Counted from the stretch's first letter, positions 35,946 to 49,095 are shown. The stretch is 64,000 nucleotides of DNA from Epiperipatus broadwayi (GCA_028023455.1 JAQFVV010012497.1:1924001-1988000), one strand, 5' to 3'. Made by a program: numbers and translations. The notes: generated from the sequence alone by a model not told the origin.

Positions 35946-37375
35946 AAGCGGATAAAACCCATTCTTTATCTTGCATAAAAATATTATAGTGAAAATTACT
36001 CTATAGAAATATTATTCACTCTTGAATAATCTATAGTCTACTGAATGACTAATAAAAATTATTAATAAAAGATGGGTCATTGTTAATATTTATTTATACA
36101 TTTTTGAAAAATATTTCAAATCTTTAAAAGAAAACAAAAAATTATCATAAATAAAATTACCACACACCAAATTTATATTACACACACACACGAATATTTT
36201 ATTTTTTTTCACGAAATTAAAATTTCCAGGTTATAATATAAATTGTTCACAATTAATACCCATTTATCACTAATGCTTTTAAAAAAATTCCATCTAATTG
36301 CAAAAATTCTCAATTTACTTATTCAATAGCAGTAAGATTCATTTTGACTCCCATTCAAACATTAAATTTAAGGGATTACATTTCGCTTTTGAACAAAAAT
36401 GTTTTGTTATTCAGTTTCTCATTTGTATTTATTTATTTTTTTTTTCAAACTTAAATAATAGTAAGATATTTAATTAAAATCTTATAATTTTCAATCGTAG
36501 ATATTTACAGATATATATATAAAGTAGCTAATGAACTGTGAGAAAAATTATATTTCTAAAATAAATACTAATAATTTAAAAAAAATATTTATTTTTTAAA
36601 TGAACCTCTTCATGGATTTTTAAAAATTTCCATTTATTCATGAATTAATTAAACCTGCTCTTTGTTAAACATTATAAATAAACATGTGACAAGAAACTTA
36701 ATTGCTTGACAGTCAGTAATCAAAAGTTGATATATTTAAAATGTAATATCTACATATTTTTAAAATCCTCTTTAACAGAGTAACCGGCAACAAGTGATGA
36801 TTCAGAAGAAATCAAATGATAAGATTTTGTCACTGCTGTCAAAACATAAAATTATTTTATTTGTAGCTAGTTTTATATCATAATAAATAAATGATGACAA
36901 ATATATTATAATAGTAATATTTATTTACACTTCTATCTATTAATTATAAATCATTTGCTCAGCAGTATGAATGATGACCTATATAAAAAGAGCTTTCCTA
37001 AATATTTTTTAACAAGAGCTTTACTTGAGAATACATAATCTTTGGCAGACTATTTTTAGATCCCCAGTAAGCAGATTTATAACAAAATTATGAAAATGAA
37101 TATAAAAGTGACTATGAAAGATTCTTGTACAAATCGTTCGCTGCAGCCATAATTCTAGACTCATTAAACAAACGTATCACATAACTAACTACTGCATTAA
37201 GAGCAGTAATTCACTCTAGTAATTTAATTAAAAACTATTCTATTGTAAGCTGCTATGTCCAGCGGTGACCAAGTTGCAAATTTAAAAAAATGACATTAAT
37301 ACCATCACAGGCAGCACGGCAATTAGAATTATTATTAATACTGCGTAATATTTACATATTTTTTTTTTTTACTTT
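35946..37375. other. AT-rich interval without recognisable gene
   Basis: No coding sequence or clear repeat is seen. A poly(T) run is at about 36430-36444 and short TA tracts are present. Confidence 0.4.
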
Positions 37376-37379
37376 CTTC

Positions 37380-37720
37380 GCTCTTCAACATACGAAGTTA
37401 CACATATATATTTACAATGGGGTTGAGGGCAGTTGACTTAATAGGGCCCTACAATCTAGTATTGGGGTCCTGGAGTATTAATTAAAAGCCCGGAGAATAG
37501 TTCTTGGAGTGGCCAAATTGCCAAGTTTGACAGTAATTGCCAGAGAAAGAAACACGTTTGTTCTTCAAGGGCGTCAACTAGCTAATTACTCTCTCTTTCT
37601 TTTCTGGTGAAGATCACCGTTCTCAGTTTTCATTTTAATAATCTAATTGGTTGGAGTCCTACAGTACCACGTGGTAGAACCAATGTTATTACATTCTAAC
37701 CTGCATTTTTGTTTAACAAA
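37380..37720. promoter_or_regulatory. Candidate unique noncoding region
   Basis: This patch has markedly more even base composition than its surroundings, no repeat resemblance to the rest of the window, and no open frame. It contains the palindromic E-box-like ACCACGTGGT (about 37668-37677) and several TAAT cores. Such patches can be conserved regulatory elements, but nothing here proves it. It may equally be an unrecognised repeat. Confidence 0.15.
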
Positions 37721-38116
37721 TATATAATACAAATTCTTATCTATTTAATTAATTAAAGTTTTCTTTTTTCAGATAATTCTTATCAGGAATCTAATTCGTA
37801 TTTTCCAATGGCATTTAATTAAATTTGCTATAAGGCTATTTGATATCTAATCAGAGTTGCTGATCTTTAAATTAATTTCGCCTAATTAGTTCGTAGCATT
37901 TTTATATATCCATTGCGTTTATACACGCACATACTTAATTAACTTTAAATTTTCAGTCTTTTTCAGTTTCCATAAAAATACGCGTTTGATCAGATTTTTT
38001 TTATTATATATCCGTATTTAGCATAAGCAAAGATAATTAATGAACCCAAAATAGTAATGCCATTCAAATCTAAAGACTAAAACTTTTGACTATTGGCTTT
38101 TATCAATGAAATATAG

Positions 38117-38445
38117 CAGGAGTCCCCAACCTTTTTGCACTTAAGAGCACATTCTATAATACCAGCCAGGCGGCGGGCACTATTTATTTTTTCAATGTGA
38201 ATTTATAGTTGGATATTGTTAATAATACACATCTAGTGTACAAAAAACTATTTATTTACGCTGTAAAAATATAATATGCCCTATAATTTGATTACAAGAT
38301 AATACAATAATTTATAAGAAAATTTAAAAATTAAATTTATTTGTATCAGATAAATAATTTTTTATCGTGTTAGGATAGTGGCGGGCACACATAAAATGGT
38401 CTGCAGGCGCCATGGTGCCCGCGGGTATAGGGTTGGGGACCCCTG
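38117..38445. mobile_element. hAT-like MITE (329 bp)
   Basis: The ends are CAGGAGTCCCCAACC and GGTTGGGGACCCCTG, inverted with one difference. They are flanked by the perfect 8-bp direct repeat AAATATAG at 38109-38116 and 38446-38453. GC-rich subterminal blocks ('ggcggcgggcac', 'gtgcccgcgggta') border an AT-rich centre. No ORF is present. It is a different family from the elements at 1069 and 5044. Confidence 0.92.
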
Positions 38446-38453
38446 AAATATAG

Positions 38454-39730
38454 TGACTTGAGCATACACATCCCAGCAGCTCTTTTTTTAAAAATCTTTT
38501 ACACTTGAAAGTTGAACTGAATCTATTTGCTTGTCAAATGTGCTTATTTACAATTAAGAGAACACTGATGTCTCTAAAATATAAATCTACTATGGTTAGT
38601 GTCAGATCTATATAACTATACATGCAAATTGGACTGAATTCAAAACCTTATAATATTTAACATTTTCCTGACATTAGTCTGGGTAGCATAAAAAGGAACA
38701 GTGGCTGCTGAAAATGTGATGAAAACCAAAAGTTTCACTATGAATTTAGTTGGCACTACTATCATGTATTCATTGAATTATCATAATTATATAGTTACCA
38801 AGAAAAAAATTTTTTTTTTCTGGTACATATCTTTGCAAACAAACTTTTTTCAAAAACAAAAATACATAAAAACAGAAATTCAATCATAAATGACAGAACC
38901 TTTGTATGATTTTTACTTTCTATATTAAATCTAATAATGTTATAAAAAAATCAGTGAATCCAAACATTGACATGTATTACATCAAGTTCTTCTTTTTCTA
39001 ATATATTGTGAATTTTTCAACATTTGTTTATAATTAATTCGTTTTTAGATTTAAGTTCCAGATCTTTATTTCTTTTTGGAGATGGTAATTTTTTTTAAAA
39101 AATCCAGTTTTCTGGCCCATTCATTAGAAAATTATATTTGAGACTCTTTTCAAAAAAAGTTTGGAGATCTTTGATCTAAGAATATATTAAAATTAAAAAT
39201 TAGTAAATTTTTTAAAAAGATTCAAATCACAATTTCTTGCTCTATCTTATTCATAAAACTTTAAGAATTATTGCACTTGTCTTACCATGCTTATGGCCAG
39301 GTGGTTTCTAAGTGTTCTTAAGATTGTGAGAGTTTCTTAAGCAACCATATACTTTTTTTTCCCCAAGGTGACAGCTATAATGAATCATCTAATCCTGATC
39401 ATTAAATATGTAATTATTTTTAGCCAGAGAATAATGATCCAGAAAATCTATACTGATCAGATATCAATGTATTGACTGTACTTAAAACTTTGTCAATGTG
39501 ATGTTATTTTTATCATTAGTGAAAAAGATATCTTGAAATTATGGTTTCCTGTTGTTTAAAATTTGCATGATTTAATCATAAAAGAATATATGCACATTTT
39601 TCTATTTGAAGACACATTTATCAGTTAATGCATTCAATTTTGGGAGTATGTTTAACATATAGATTAAAAATCAAATTTCTGTTAGCTTCGGTTTTAAAAT
39701 ACTGCTGAATTAATGATTTTACTAGAACAA
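38454..39730. other. AT-rich interval without recognisable gene
   Basis: I see nothing that I can name. The 62-codon frame at 38701-38889 crosses a T run and is not supported. Confidence 0.4.
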
Positions 39731-39734
39731 TAAT

Positions 39735-39875
39735 AATTGAATAATTAATTGTTTGGGAGTTTGTAGGAGTTCTGAGCATTAGAAGTAACGAAGTAGAGCT
39801 GTGATTCATGGATCTTGAGCTCAGAATCTGCAACTCTATCATACCCTGAACAATGTAGGCAAAGGTAAAATAACA
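39735..39875 (-). repeat. tRNA-derived SINE remnant, inverted copy
   Basis: On the minus strand 'agagttgcagattctgagct', 'caagatccatgaatcac' and 'taatgctcagaactcctac' align with the copies at 28720 and 16194, followed by the shared 'aacaattaattattcaatta'. The tRNA-like head is only partly recognisable. Confidence 0.5.
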
Positions 39876-42335
39876 ATACTTTGACAATAGTTTGATTACT
39901 TTTTATTACATACTTCCAATTTCTCTAAAATATTACTGTAGTTCTCTTATACCATTTGCCTACCCATGGATTTCTGAAATCCTACATAATGTATATGTTT
40001 GACATATATCTACATTTAGATATCAACAAAAATAACTAACAAAAAAAAAAAAAAACAGAATACAATTATGAAAAAGACAGTACAGTGATAAACCTTGAAA
40101 TAAAGAACAATTAAAAATTTATCTGAATATACAAAGTGAAAAAATGGCTTTCTGAAAGATGATTCATGATAATTTTTTTTATTAATACTTTTTTAAATTG
40201 TGAATAACAAACAATGAATTGAGAGTTCATGGACACAGGGTCTACCACATAAACTAAAAAAATACACCAAACAAATACCAAATATATATTATTCAATAGA
40301 ATAACTATTCATTTAATAACTAAAGGAAATATTTACAACACATTCTTTATAATATATTAGAAATTTGTTTTTATATTAAAAATTATTTTTATAAACAAAG
40401 AATGTAAATTTAAGGATTAATTGTTTTGTTTTTTTCACTTCAATTTCTTATGGCTTTCCATCACTTTTTTAAATAATTATGTAAACAGTAAAATATGATT
40501 TGTAATTAAATGCTGGAGTATTTCCATCATTTAGTTTAACTGTTAAATGTTTTTATAAACAATCATATTTTATTTACACTTTTTCAAATACATTCATCTA
40601 TTAGTAATAACCCACAAGTCAATATATGAAACAATGTTTCAAGTGGTTTTCTCCTCTCTTCATCAGCACTGGCTAATGGCAATACTAGTTCAGATGATCT
40701 TTAAATTCATGAAAATTGAATTTAAGATAATTAACTAAGCTTTAACATAATAGTCTAGGTTTAGTCATTTAATTAAAGTCAATATTCATGAAATTTAAAC
40801 ATCATCAGTTTAATTCCATATTAATATTGTCACTAGTCAAATTACAAACCTGAGCAGAGAGGAGAATAATACCAACCAAAACACTAATATTGTTATGAAC
40901 AATTGAAGGTATTTGGTGAAATATAAACATTTAACAAACTAAATAATAAAAGTCTTACATATAATTACAAATGAAATGTTATCATTACAAACTTTCTGGC
41001 AAATATTAAAATATAAGCAACAAAAAAGTTAATTAAAAAAATTTAATGCCAAAATTGTTTTTACTTTTTTTTTTATTCAATTGCTCTTTTATAGGAGAAA
41101 AAAATGAAAATCACAAATTCCAGTTATTTTCATAATTAAAAGTGACAAGAATATAATGAGCTTACATCAATTAGGCATATTAATCCATTTACTACAATCT
41201 CTTTTTTAATACTATTTTAAAAACATATGCATATTAATTTATTCAAAATTATAATGTCTGGTAGTGATGGAAATTTGAAGTGCTTCATCATAAATTTGAT
41301 TAGATTTTAAAAAGATACTTGATTTATGAATTGACAGTAATACGATTTTCAATCTGTACATCAATATTAATAATAACTTTCAACCATATTGATGTAATAT
41401 TTCATACCTGGCATTCTGGGAAAAAACATCACATGATGAAATAACAATATATATATTTCTCAAAGAAGTGAGGGAAAAAATATCAATTTATTCACAGATG
41501 CATATATTCAAAGTCAGCAGCTGATTTTAATAGTTACAGTAAGAAATATTCATAAAAATTCTTTTTTATGATTAGAAATATTGTCCACATCAGATGCCTT
41601 GAAACTATTTAAGATGATGAAGATATTTAAAAAAAAGGTTTCTATGCAGTAGTTTCAAATAATGGAATAAATGAAAAATAGCAAACTACCACTGATGATG
41701 ATCAAGTGAGATTATTATATTATAATAGTTTACTACCTACATCTTTCCAATTCTTTATTTGTTAATTTATAAATCACAATCATTTTTGTTACATACCTTT
41801 ATTTCAATGTTATATTTTTTGTATTCTCCAACTAGTGGAAATTTTCTTATAATGATGAATATTTCAAAATTGACTTCATAATTTTTATTTCCAAATCCCA
41901 AGTCAAAAAAATAAGACTTTGTTATAAGTTTATGTATTGAATCTACATCATAAATTAGGATTTAGATATAATAAAATGTTTAATTCAATTTGGTGGCTGG
42001 AAAGAATTTAAGTAAAATGTTTTTAGAATAAATGCATTGACTTTTTTTGAATGGTTTTGAGTATTTTATACCAATGATCCATAGTAAAAACATTTAAAAA
42101 AAGTTTATATATTAAGATACATTATGACAATTTGAATTTACAAGTGATTTTCTGTGCTCATAATTTTACACAGTCTACTTCAATATATTAATGATTATTT
42201 ATTAGGTTAGAAATTATCGTTCCAAGCTCATATATAAAATTAAAACCTAGTTAAAGATTAATATATTTACTTTTTAATTAAACATAGACATTAAATTATT
42301 GTAAATTAAATAATATAATATTGATAAATACAGAA
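39876..42335. other. AT-rich interval; possible retroelement tail
   Basis: At about 40616-40690 the sequence 'aacaatgtttcaagtgg' with 'ctcttcatcagcactgg' reads, on the minus strand, like the 'gatgaagag ... gaaac' tail found at the 3' ends of several retroelements. This is weak. No gene is seen elsewhere. Confidence 0.35.
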
Positions 42336-42339
42336 CAAA

Positions 42340-42870
42340 CGATATGTGTAAAAGATGTGACCTGTACCAAGGCTAAAATGTAATTTGACAATCACTTATC
42401 ATTTTCAGATATCTTTATTCATATGTTTCAAGATTGTGTAGTGTAGTGGATATTTTAAATATATCTACAAGAGATAGTACACATGGGAAAAAAAAATTTA
42501 GATTAATGACATCATGGGTTTAAGTTTAATTAAAAACAGATATATTCATTTTTAATTAGGTTTGAATCTTATATCTGCCACAGAAATGATATGATAATCT
42601 TTAGCCTAATAAATCATTACAAATAATCATTACTACATTTATCTGAGTGGATGATGTCAAAGTTGTGAGAGCAAAACATTCAACACTCTTAAATCAAATT
42701 GTAATAATATGATATTGAAATTAATGATCTAGGCCAAATGAAGAGTGCTCATTTAGCATTAAATGCATTTCGGAAGGCATTTATTATTTCCAGATGTATT
42801 TATTCATATGCTTCAAGAATGTGTGGTAGAGTGGATGTTCTAAGTATATCTTCTTAAAATATGTGTGTGA
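42340..42870. repeat. Decayed foldback-family fragments
   Basis: Two related segments (about 42350-42460 and 42660-42850) share 'tttattcatatg.ttcaag' and 'tgtgta.tgtagtgga'. The second carries 'gagtgctcatttagcattaa' and 'aaatgcattt', matching the 'gctagtttagcatgaaatg' part of the foldback at 35275-35945. They are single-arm, heavily diverged relics. Confidence 0.5.
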
Positions 42871-42874
42871 ACAT

Positions 42875-44125
42875 TATACAAAATTATAAAAAAGATTTAT
42901 TCCTTTTGAATGCAAAATACTTTTTTTTTTTTTTATTAAAAAAAAAACAACAATTAAAATTCTATGCATAAAAAAAATATCGTTTGAAATATCTCATAAA
43001 AGAGCTACCTTTTGCTCAAAGAATTGAGACTTTCATAAAATAAAAATAAAAAACAATAATAATAAAATAAACAAATACAATTAGTGAAACAAAAACTTAA
43101 ATTGATGTTTTGCTGGCCTTTTTATATAAAGTAATCAAATAAAAAAAAATATACAATTTTTAAATGCACTTTCCATTGTCATTTTAAAATAGTCAATGAT
43201 AGTTCTTATTTATTACATTATTTATTTTTAGCTTTGATAAAAACAGATATAAACTAATTTGAAAATATATGAAGGGCACCTAAATTATTATATGTATATA
43301 ATTTTCAGACTTTAATTTTACATTTTTTAGAGTTGTCTTCTTTATACAAAGTTACATATGTATAATATGTTAGTGATATTTAAAAAAAAAATGCTACGAT
43401 CTTTTGACTGGTGCTGTTATCTTGATAAAATTAAATAAGTATATATTTATACATTTTTAACTCAAATAAAAATCTAAAGAAATATTTTCTAAATTATAAA
43501 TAGAATCTATTTTCCATTATTAACTGATTAAAAAACAAAAATCTGTATTGAGAAACAATGATGGCAAAAACATTACTCATTAGACTGCTAATTGCCGAGC
43601 ATTAAGATGACAAGTTTTTCCATACACTCTATCAATATATAAATTATCAATTCATCAATTAATAGTGAATAGTAAATTGAGTAGGTTAAATTAAATCAAA
43701 ATTTTAAACTTGATTAAAACTTAATCAAGTTTTAACCATCTCCAATTAAAATCTAGTTTAAAATCATGGTTGACAAATGCATCTCGAAAGTACTATCACA
43801 ATAAAAAGTAGTCTTTTTTTAATAGCCCACTGTGGGGTAAAGGCTTTTCAAGCACCTCCCTCTCCCAAAGGTTACATATTGAAATGGGAAATAATCATTT
43901 AAAGTTTATTTAAGTAGTTGGCAAAAGGAAGTTAATTTAAGCTTAAAATATTAGATTGCATGTAAGTGAGATAATAAAAGTAGTTGAATATAACATAAAG
44001 GGTTACATTCAAGTTTAGCAAAAATATGGGCAGACACATTAAATATAATTTTTTTTATTTACTTTAAATAAAAATACTTTTTATTTTAATAACTGAAATA
44101 CAGGCTTAGTATATACCTGTATCTA
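42875..44125. other. AT-rich interval with a 12-bp-arm hairpin
   Basis: No gene is seen. AAACTTGATTAA at 43706-43717 is followed after 3 nt by its exact inverse at 43721-43732. Poly(A) and poly(T) runs are frequent. Confidence 0.45.
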
Positions 44126-44129
44126 TATA

Positions 44130-44290
44130 TATAATATATATAGGGTATATGAGCAGACTTTCATACGACCCACCACTCCATCTCATAACACTGATACACT
44201 TGAACACATATATGTCGAAAAGATAAATAATCACCAATACACGTATTTCATGCTAAACCAGCAATCGTCAGTTGGTCGAGATTATCTAAG
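44130..44290 (+). repeat. Foldback-family single arm
   Basis: GGGTATATGAGC, 'catctcataacactgataca' and 'cttgaacacatatatgtcga' match 35672-35760 almost base for base. The sequence then continues with 'ataaatcaccaata'-like and 'gtcagttggtcgagattatc' segments, as in 27860-27930. Only one arm is present, so it is a truncated copy or a solo insertion. Confidence 0.65.
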
Positions 44291-44299
44291 TTTTTTTTT

Positions 44300-45085
44300 T
44301 AATAGTACAGGAAATAAGAAAATTTTCTTTTATTTTTATATCAGAGTTCAATCCTTTATTAAGATAAAAAGATTTATTAAAAAGTTTTTAATTAACAGAT
44401 TTTTTTTTTTAAAAAACCCCCCAGGATACTAAGGTTTTACATAAAATAAATTGAAAGTTTGGGATAAAATCTGGGTTATAAACAAAGAGCTTTGCCAATT
44501 GCTCAACAAACTTTGTGATAAATGCTTAGCAAGAGAAAGCATTTAACATATTGGTACTGGTACATATAATACACTCCACCGCTTGATGGTGCTGGTTTTC
44601 ACCCAACACACATCAATATGCCATTTTAGTGGCCTAACTTACGGTTAACACTACAACAGTGTTGTTGGAGCCATAATAGGCCACATGATGGCAATGTATT
44701 CTACAATTAAGTAATGAAATATTATGTCCATTGGGTTGCGAAAGTATTCCTCAAGTGAGCGCAATTGACCTATCACTACGATATGATTTGATGGTAACCA
44801 TATTTTAAGTACATGAAACTCTTAAAATGTTCATTACTGAATAATTGTGAGAAAGCTTAATTGAAGTAGTAGTACAAAATAAGAATTGTCAGCCCACCAC
44901 ACACGCTTCCCTACGATTTGTAACTGAACACAACTGCGAAAGGTTAGGTTGAAAAGCACAGTTCGGCCGAGGTCATGCAAAAATGCACATTTTTGTGCGA
45001 TTCCATATGAGAATAATAAAATGGCGACAGCTTTCATAGAAGCTCATCTAAGAGTTGATCATTGAATAGAAAATTTGAAATTTTC
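44300..45085. other. Mixed-composition interval without recognisable gene
   Basis: The stretch 44560-45060 has higher GC content than its surroundings (for example 'cagttcggccgaggtcatgc' near 44960). It may be an unrecognised repeat. The minus frame at 44834-45037 (67 codons) resembles nothing known to me. Confidence 0.35.
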
Positions 45086-45090
45086 AGATA

Positions 45091-46376
45091 CACCCGGGTC
45101 TCATTTTATGCGGATTTATTTAATGCGATTTTGAAGTTATGTGATTCATGTTTCTTCTTAATATCTTTGTATGTGGTTTTCTTTTATGCGATAAAAATTA
45201 TTAGAACAGAAGTCGAGCTCTGATAATGCGCTATTACTTTAAATATTATAAATTTCGCGCACTCACGTCATATTTAAAGTAATAGCACATTATCGGAGTT
45301 CATCTTCCATCTAATAATTTCAATATTTTCAGCGCCTTATAATAGTACTGTAATAGATTTTATGCAATAAAGAAATTCATAATTCACTTAAAATCAGAAT
45401 TTCCCCATTTTATATACACACATTAAATTTTACAATATTATAATGTAAATCTGTTTAAACGTTATAGATGAAAAATAGTATGTATGTTGTTATTTTTGTA
45501 TTTTAAATCATGTTCTATTTTTGCTTTTTATAAAAAAAGTACGTAATCAATTAATCATTTAGTGTCCGCAAGTTTATTTTTAAAAGGTGAGTAACAGCGA
45601 TGGGCACAATTAAATTTGACAATTAAAATCTGATTTTTAATTGTAATTAACAATTTAAAAATTATGTAACGTGATCTGAAATTAAGGTGATGTGAAACGA
45701 TGAAATTTGTTTTTAAACGGAATTGAAAATTAAAAAATTAAAGACAAATATAAGAATTTAATTTTTAATTGTTAGTTTTAATTAAATTTTGCCCAACAAT
45801 GGTGAGTCGGTGTCTTTTTATTATCGTAAGTCTAAGTTCTTATTTTTATTTTAAACTTTTAATTTACTCTAACGGAGAGAAATAAAACACCCAAGAAAAT
45901 GAATTTCTTTGTAAACAAAAATTTCAATTTTAGATCGCTTAGTGAAATGTTAGGATCAACAGTGATTGGAAAACATTTTAGTTGTATTTCCTTTTGACTT
46001 TGTTTAAGGAGAAGCTACAGTACCTCACATCACATCACAATGAATCTGATGTTCTCAAATAGTGCTAATGATTAAAATATTGTATATGTATGAAAAAAAT
46101 GTAAATTACGCATAAAAATATATTGTTTTGAATAAAATTAAATACTGTAGTTAATAAAAGAAGTTTGTCTTGTATCAATTTTTTTCAAATTTGAAATTTT
46201 TTATTAGTCATATTGTATTTTTTTTTATGTGAATTTTAAAGTAATTTTATGTTGTTCCTTTGCTTTTATGCGATTTTTGGAAAATTACAGTACGTTTCCC
46301 CCATTGTTCAAGGTAAGTCTATTTTTGTGCGCGTTTTCTGAAGAATCTATCTACTGCATAAAATGAGACCCAGGTG
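45091..46376. mobile_element. TA-flanked pogo/mariner-like element
   Basis: The ends CACCCGGGTCTCATTTTATG and CATAAAATGAGACCCAGGTG are inverted with one difference. Both are flanked by TA (45089-45090 and 46377-46378). 'Ttttatgcg' motifs near both ends resemble those of pogo/Tigger-type MITEs. An inner inverted repeat ('gataatgcgctattacttta' against 'taaagtaatagcacattatc') spans about 45205-45325. There is no transposase. A second element is nested at 45595-45801. Confidence 0.82.
45595..45801. mobile_element. Nested hAT-like MITE (207 bp)
   Basis: The ends CAGCGATGGGCACAATTAAA and TTTTGCCCAACAATG are imperfect inverted repeats. They are flanked by GTGAGTAA (45587-45594) and GTGAGTCG (45802-45809), an 8-bp duplication with two changes. 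The interior repeats 'tttttaattg' motifs. It sits inside the TA-flanked element, so it inserted later. Confidence 0.72.
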
Positions 46377-46378
46377 TA

Positions 46379-47920
46379 CTTAAATGTCTTCAGTCAAACC
46401 ATATATTAAAATCTGTGTTATATTTTGTTATCAGAATTAATTACATTTAAAATATGTTACCTTTAATCTGTAATTAAGCTTTGTTATACATCTTATTTCT
46501 TTGTTTCAGAATTTTCCTTTGCTTTTTTTAAAAAAGGAAAAACAACAATTGTTTTTGTCTAATCATGAGATTAAAATTTTTTAGGAAAAACATTTTTAAC
46601 AAAAATAGTGAGATAAGTGATCATTTTAGTCTTGTATATGAGTTACCATCAAACTAATATGGAACTACAAAACAAGTATTAGGAAATTTTCCATATATTA
46701 TTAATTTATATCTAGGAACTCTTTCCTAAGTGTATTGGAATAGTCATGGTGATCTTAAATTAGCTAAAAAGTGCCAACAATATAAAAATGCCTACTAATA
46801 ATAACTATCAATTTCAAATATGTATGGAAAACCAATTGTGACTATATCTTCAAAAACAAAAAACAAAACAAAAAAGGATTCTGCAACACCAACTTTAAAC
46901 TTTGAATTTCACTACAGATCTCTTTTAAAATAAAAAAAGAAGCATATCTAAAAGAAAAAATCAATTTAATTTATAAACATTTTATGAACTTTATTTAAAT
47001 TCTAGGATTTTCCCAAGTACCAAATTCTAAAATGAACCTTTTTTTTTTTTTATCTTAAGATCGTTTCTTGGATGATTTTTTATTATACATTCCAAACGAA
47101 TAATTACATAAATTAGATTTAATGATTTAAATTATATTGAATTATTATTGTGTTAATTATAAGAGTTTGAAAAAGAACATTGCTGAGTGCTAAACTCCAC
47201 AGTTAATTGTTTGTTTTTACAACAATTATTATTCAAAATTAATATCTATGAACAGTAATCAGATTTTAAATAACTTATTAAGACTATTATTATTTTTATT
47301 TTTTAAAAAAGACAAGTAAAGATATTTAAGGTATTTATTGGCAATCTGTTGAAACTGACACTGGAACGTGCCCTTATTTTATTGTTTTGTTAAACTAGGC
47401 TTAGATGTTAATTAAAAGTTTTAAACAAATTCTAATTGTAATATGATATATGTATGTCACAGATGCATTTATATAGTAAAGAGAATATGCACTTAATATT
47501 TTCAAAAATTTACATACCTTAATTTTACAGATATATTTTTGAATAATGTCTATAGTTTACTGATTTACATGCATGCCTTTAAATTTTGATAGTTTTATTA
47601 GAATTAATTATTTTTTGTGTGACTATATTTTTATATGTAATTCAAGTATTTTCAAATTAGGTATGCAATTAATTCTCCAGTAATGACCGTCTGGCACTTT
47701 AATGAATACATATTGTAGGAGGTTTACAAACATGTTATATTCATATGAGTGATTATTATTATTATAAAACATTAGATTGGAGTCTGTGCAATTGTTGCTT
47801 GCTAAGTAAAATTACAAAGCAACATATACTTGTGGGCATACCGCACTTAGTTTTAACATGTCTAATCAATTGATAGTCTGTGATGGTAGTTGGAAACATA
47901 TTGTAAAGAGTTATATATAA
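46379..47920. other. AT-rich interval without recognisable gene
   Basis: No coding sequence or named repeat is seen. T and A runs (47039-47052, 46860-46875) are prominent. Confidence 0.45.
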
Positions 47921-47993
47921 ATATACTCTCTTATATATAAATATAATATACTCTCTTATATATATATGTTAAAACGAAGATTTGCACGGGTTA

Positions 47994-48184
47994 AATATAT
48001 AAAATACATATTTTGCGGGTTCATCCGTGTTAAAAACTTTTAATACCAATACACTGACGTTTCGACTTGGTCACACAAGCCATCCACTCTGTGGATGGCT
48101 TGTGTGACCAAGTCAAAACGTCAGTGTATTGGTATTAAAAGTTTTTAACACGGATGAACCCGCAAAATATGTATTTTATATATA
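47994..48184. other. Near-perfect 94-bp-arm hairpin
   Basis: The left arm 47994-48087 and right arm 48091-48184 are inverted copies around a 3-nt spacer (TCT). I see only one clear mismatch (gacgtttcgactt against gacgttttgactt). The arm holds 'gcgggttcatccgtgtta' and 'gtcacacaagccatccac'. The 'ctctcttatata' motif flanks it on both sides (near 47927, 47951, 48187 and 48209). It lies directly 5' of the RTE copy. It may be a foldback element, a Penelope-like terminal inverted structure, or an inversion chimera in the assembly. Confidence 0.85.
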
Positions 48185-48221
48185 TACTCTCTTATATATA
48201 AAGAACTCTCTTATATTAAAT

Positions 48222-49095
48222 GGGATATTATTGGACTTTGTGAAGTTAGAAGAAAAGGTGAAGAGACAATTGATTTAAAAAGTGGACATATGCTCTATTA
48301 TAAAGGCACAAATATTGGAAATACAAGTGGAGTAGGATTCATTATAAATAAAAAGTGGAAGAACAATATTGTGGAGATTGATGGTGTATCAGACAGAGTG
48401 GCAAGATTAGTTATACAACTTAATAGCAGATATCAAATGCAGATAATTCAGGTTTATGCCCCAACAAGTTCTCACAGTGATGAAGTAGTAGAAGATTTTT
48501 ATATGGATGTACAAAAGGCTTTTGATCAGAGTAAACAACATTTTAAAATTGTTATGGGAGATTTTAATGCTAGAATTGGTAAACAAATGAAAGATGAAAG
48601 TGTTGTAGGTAATTTTGGTTATGGTAATAGAAATGAGAGAGGACATAGACTTGGGAGTTTGCAGAGAAGGAAAAACTTTATATTATGAATTCTTTTTTTG
48701 AGAAAAATGTTAGAAGGAAATGGACATGGAAGCATCCAAATGAAGGTACAGCAGAATTGGATTATATTTTGACTAACAGGAAATACATATTTCAAGATTG
48801 TAATGTTCTTAATAAATTTAACACAGGAAGTGATCATCGATTAGTAAGGGGTAAGATACATGTTAATGTAAAACTAGAGAGACAAAAATTATTAAGAAAA
48901 ACTATATTTACAGTTGATATTCCTAATCTTCAGAAACATTCTAATGAATTTAAATTAGAACTTACAAATCGGTTTCAAGTATTAGTAGATTTTGAACATG
49001 ATTCAGATTTGAATGAAATTAATATGAAAATAACTGATACACTTTTAAAAACTGCAACAAAGATAGCTGGTAGAAAAAAAGCAGCAATTGACTAA
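48222..49095 (+). pseudogene. RTE endonuclease domain
   Basis: Reading frames 48222-48688 and 48685-49095 together hold an AP-like endonuclease, the enzyme that nicks the target site. Visible motifs: GLCEVRRKG (catalytic Glu), SGVGFIINKKWK, VYAPTSSHSDE, FKIVMGDFNARIG (Asp/Asn) and, in the second frame, ELDYILTNRKY and GSDHRLVRGK (catalytic His). The N-terminal strand with the first Asn is missing. A frameshift near 48660-48685 separates the frames, and a stop at 49095 precedes the RT part. Confidence 0.88.
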
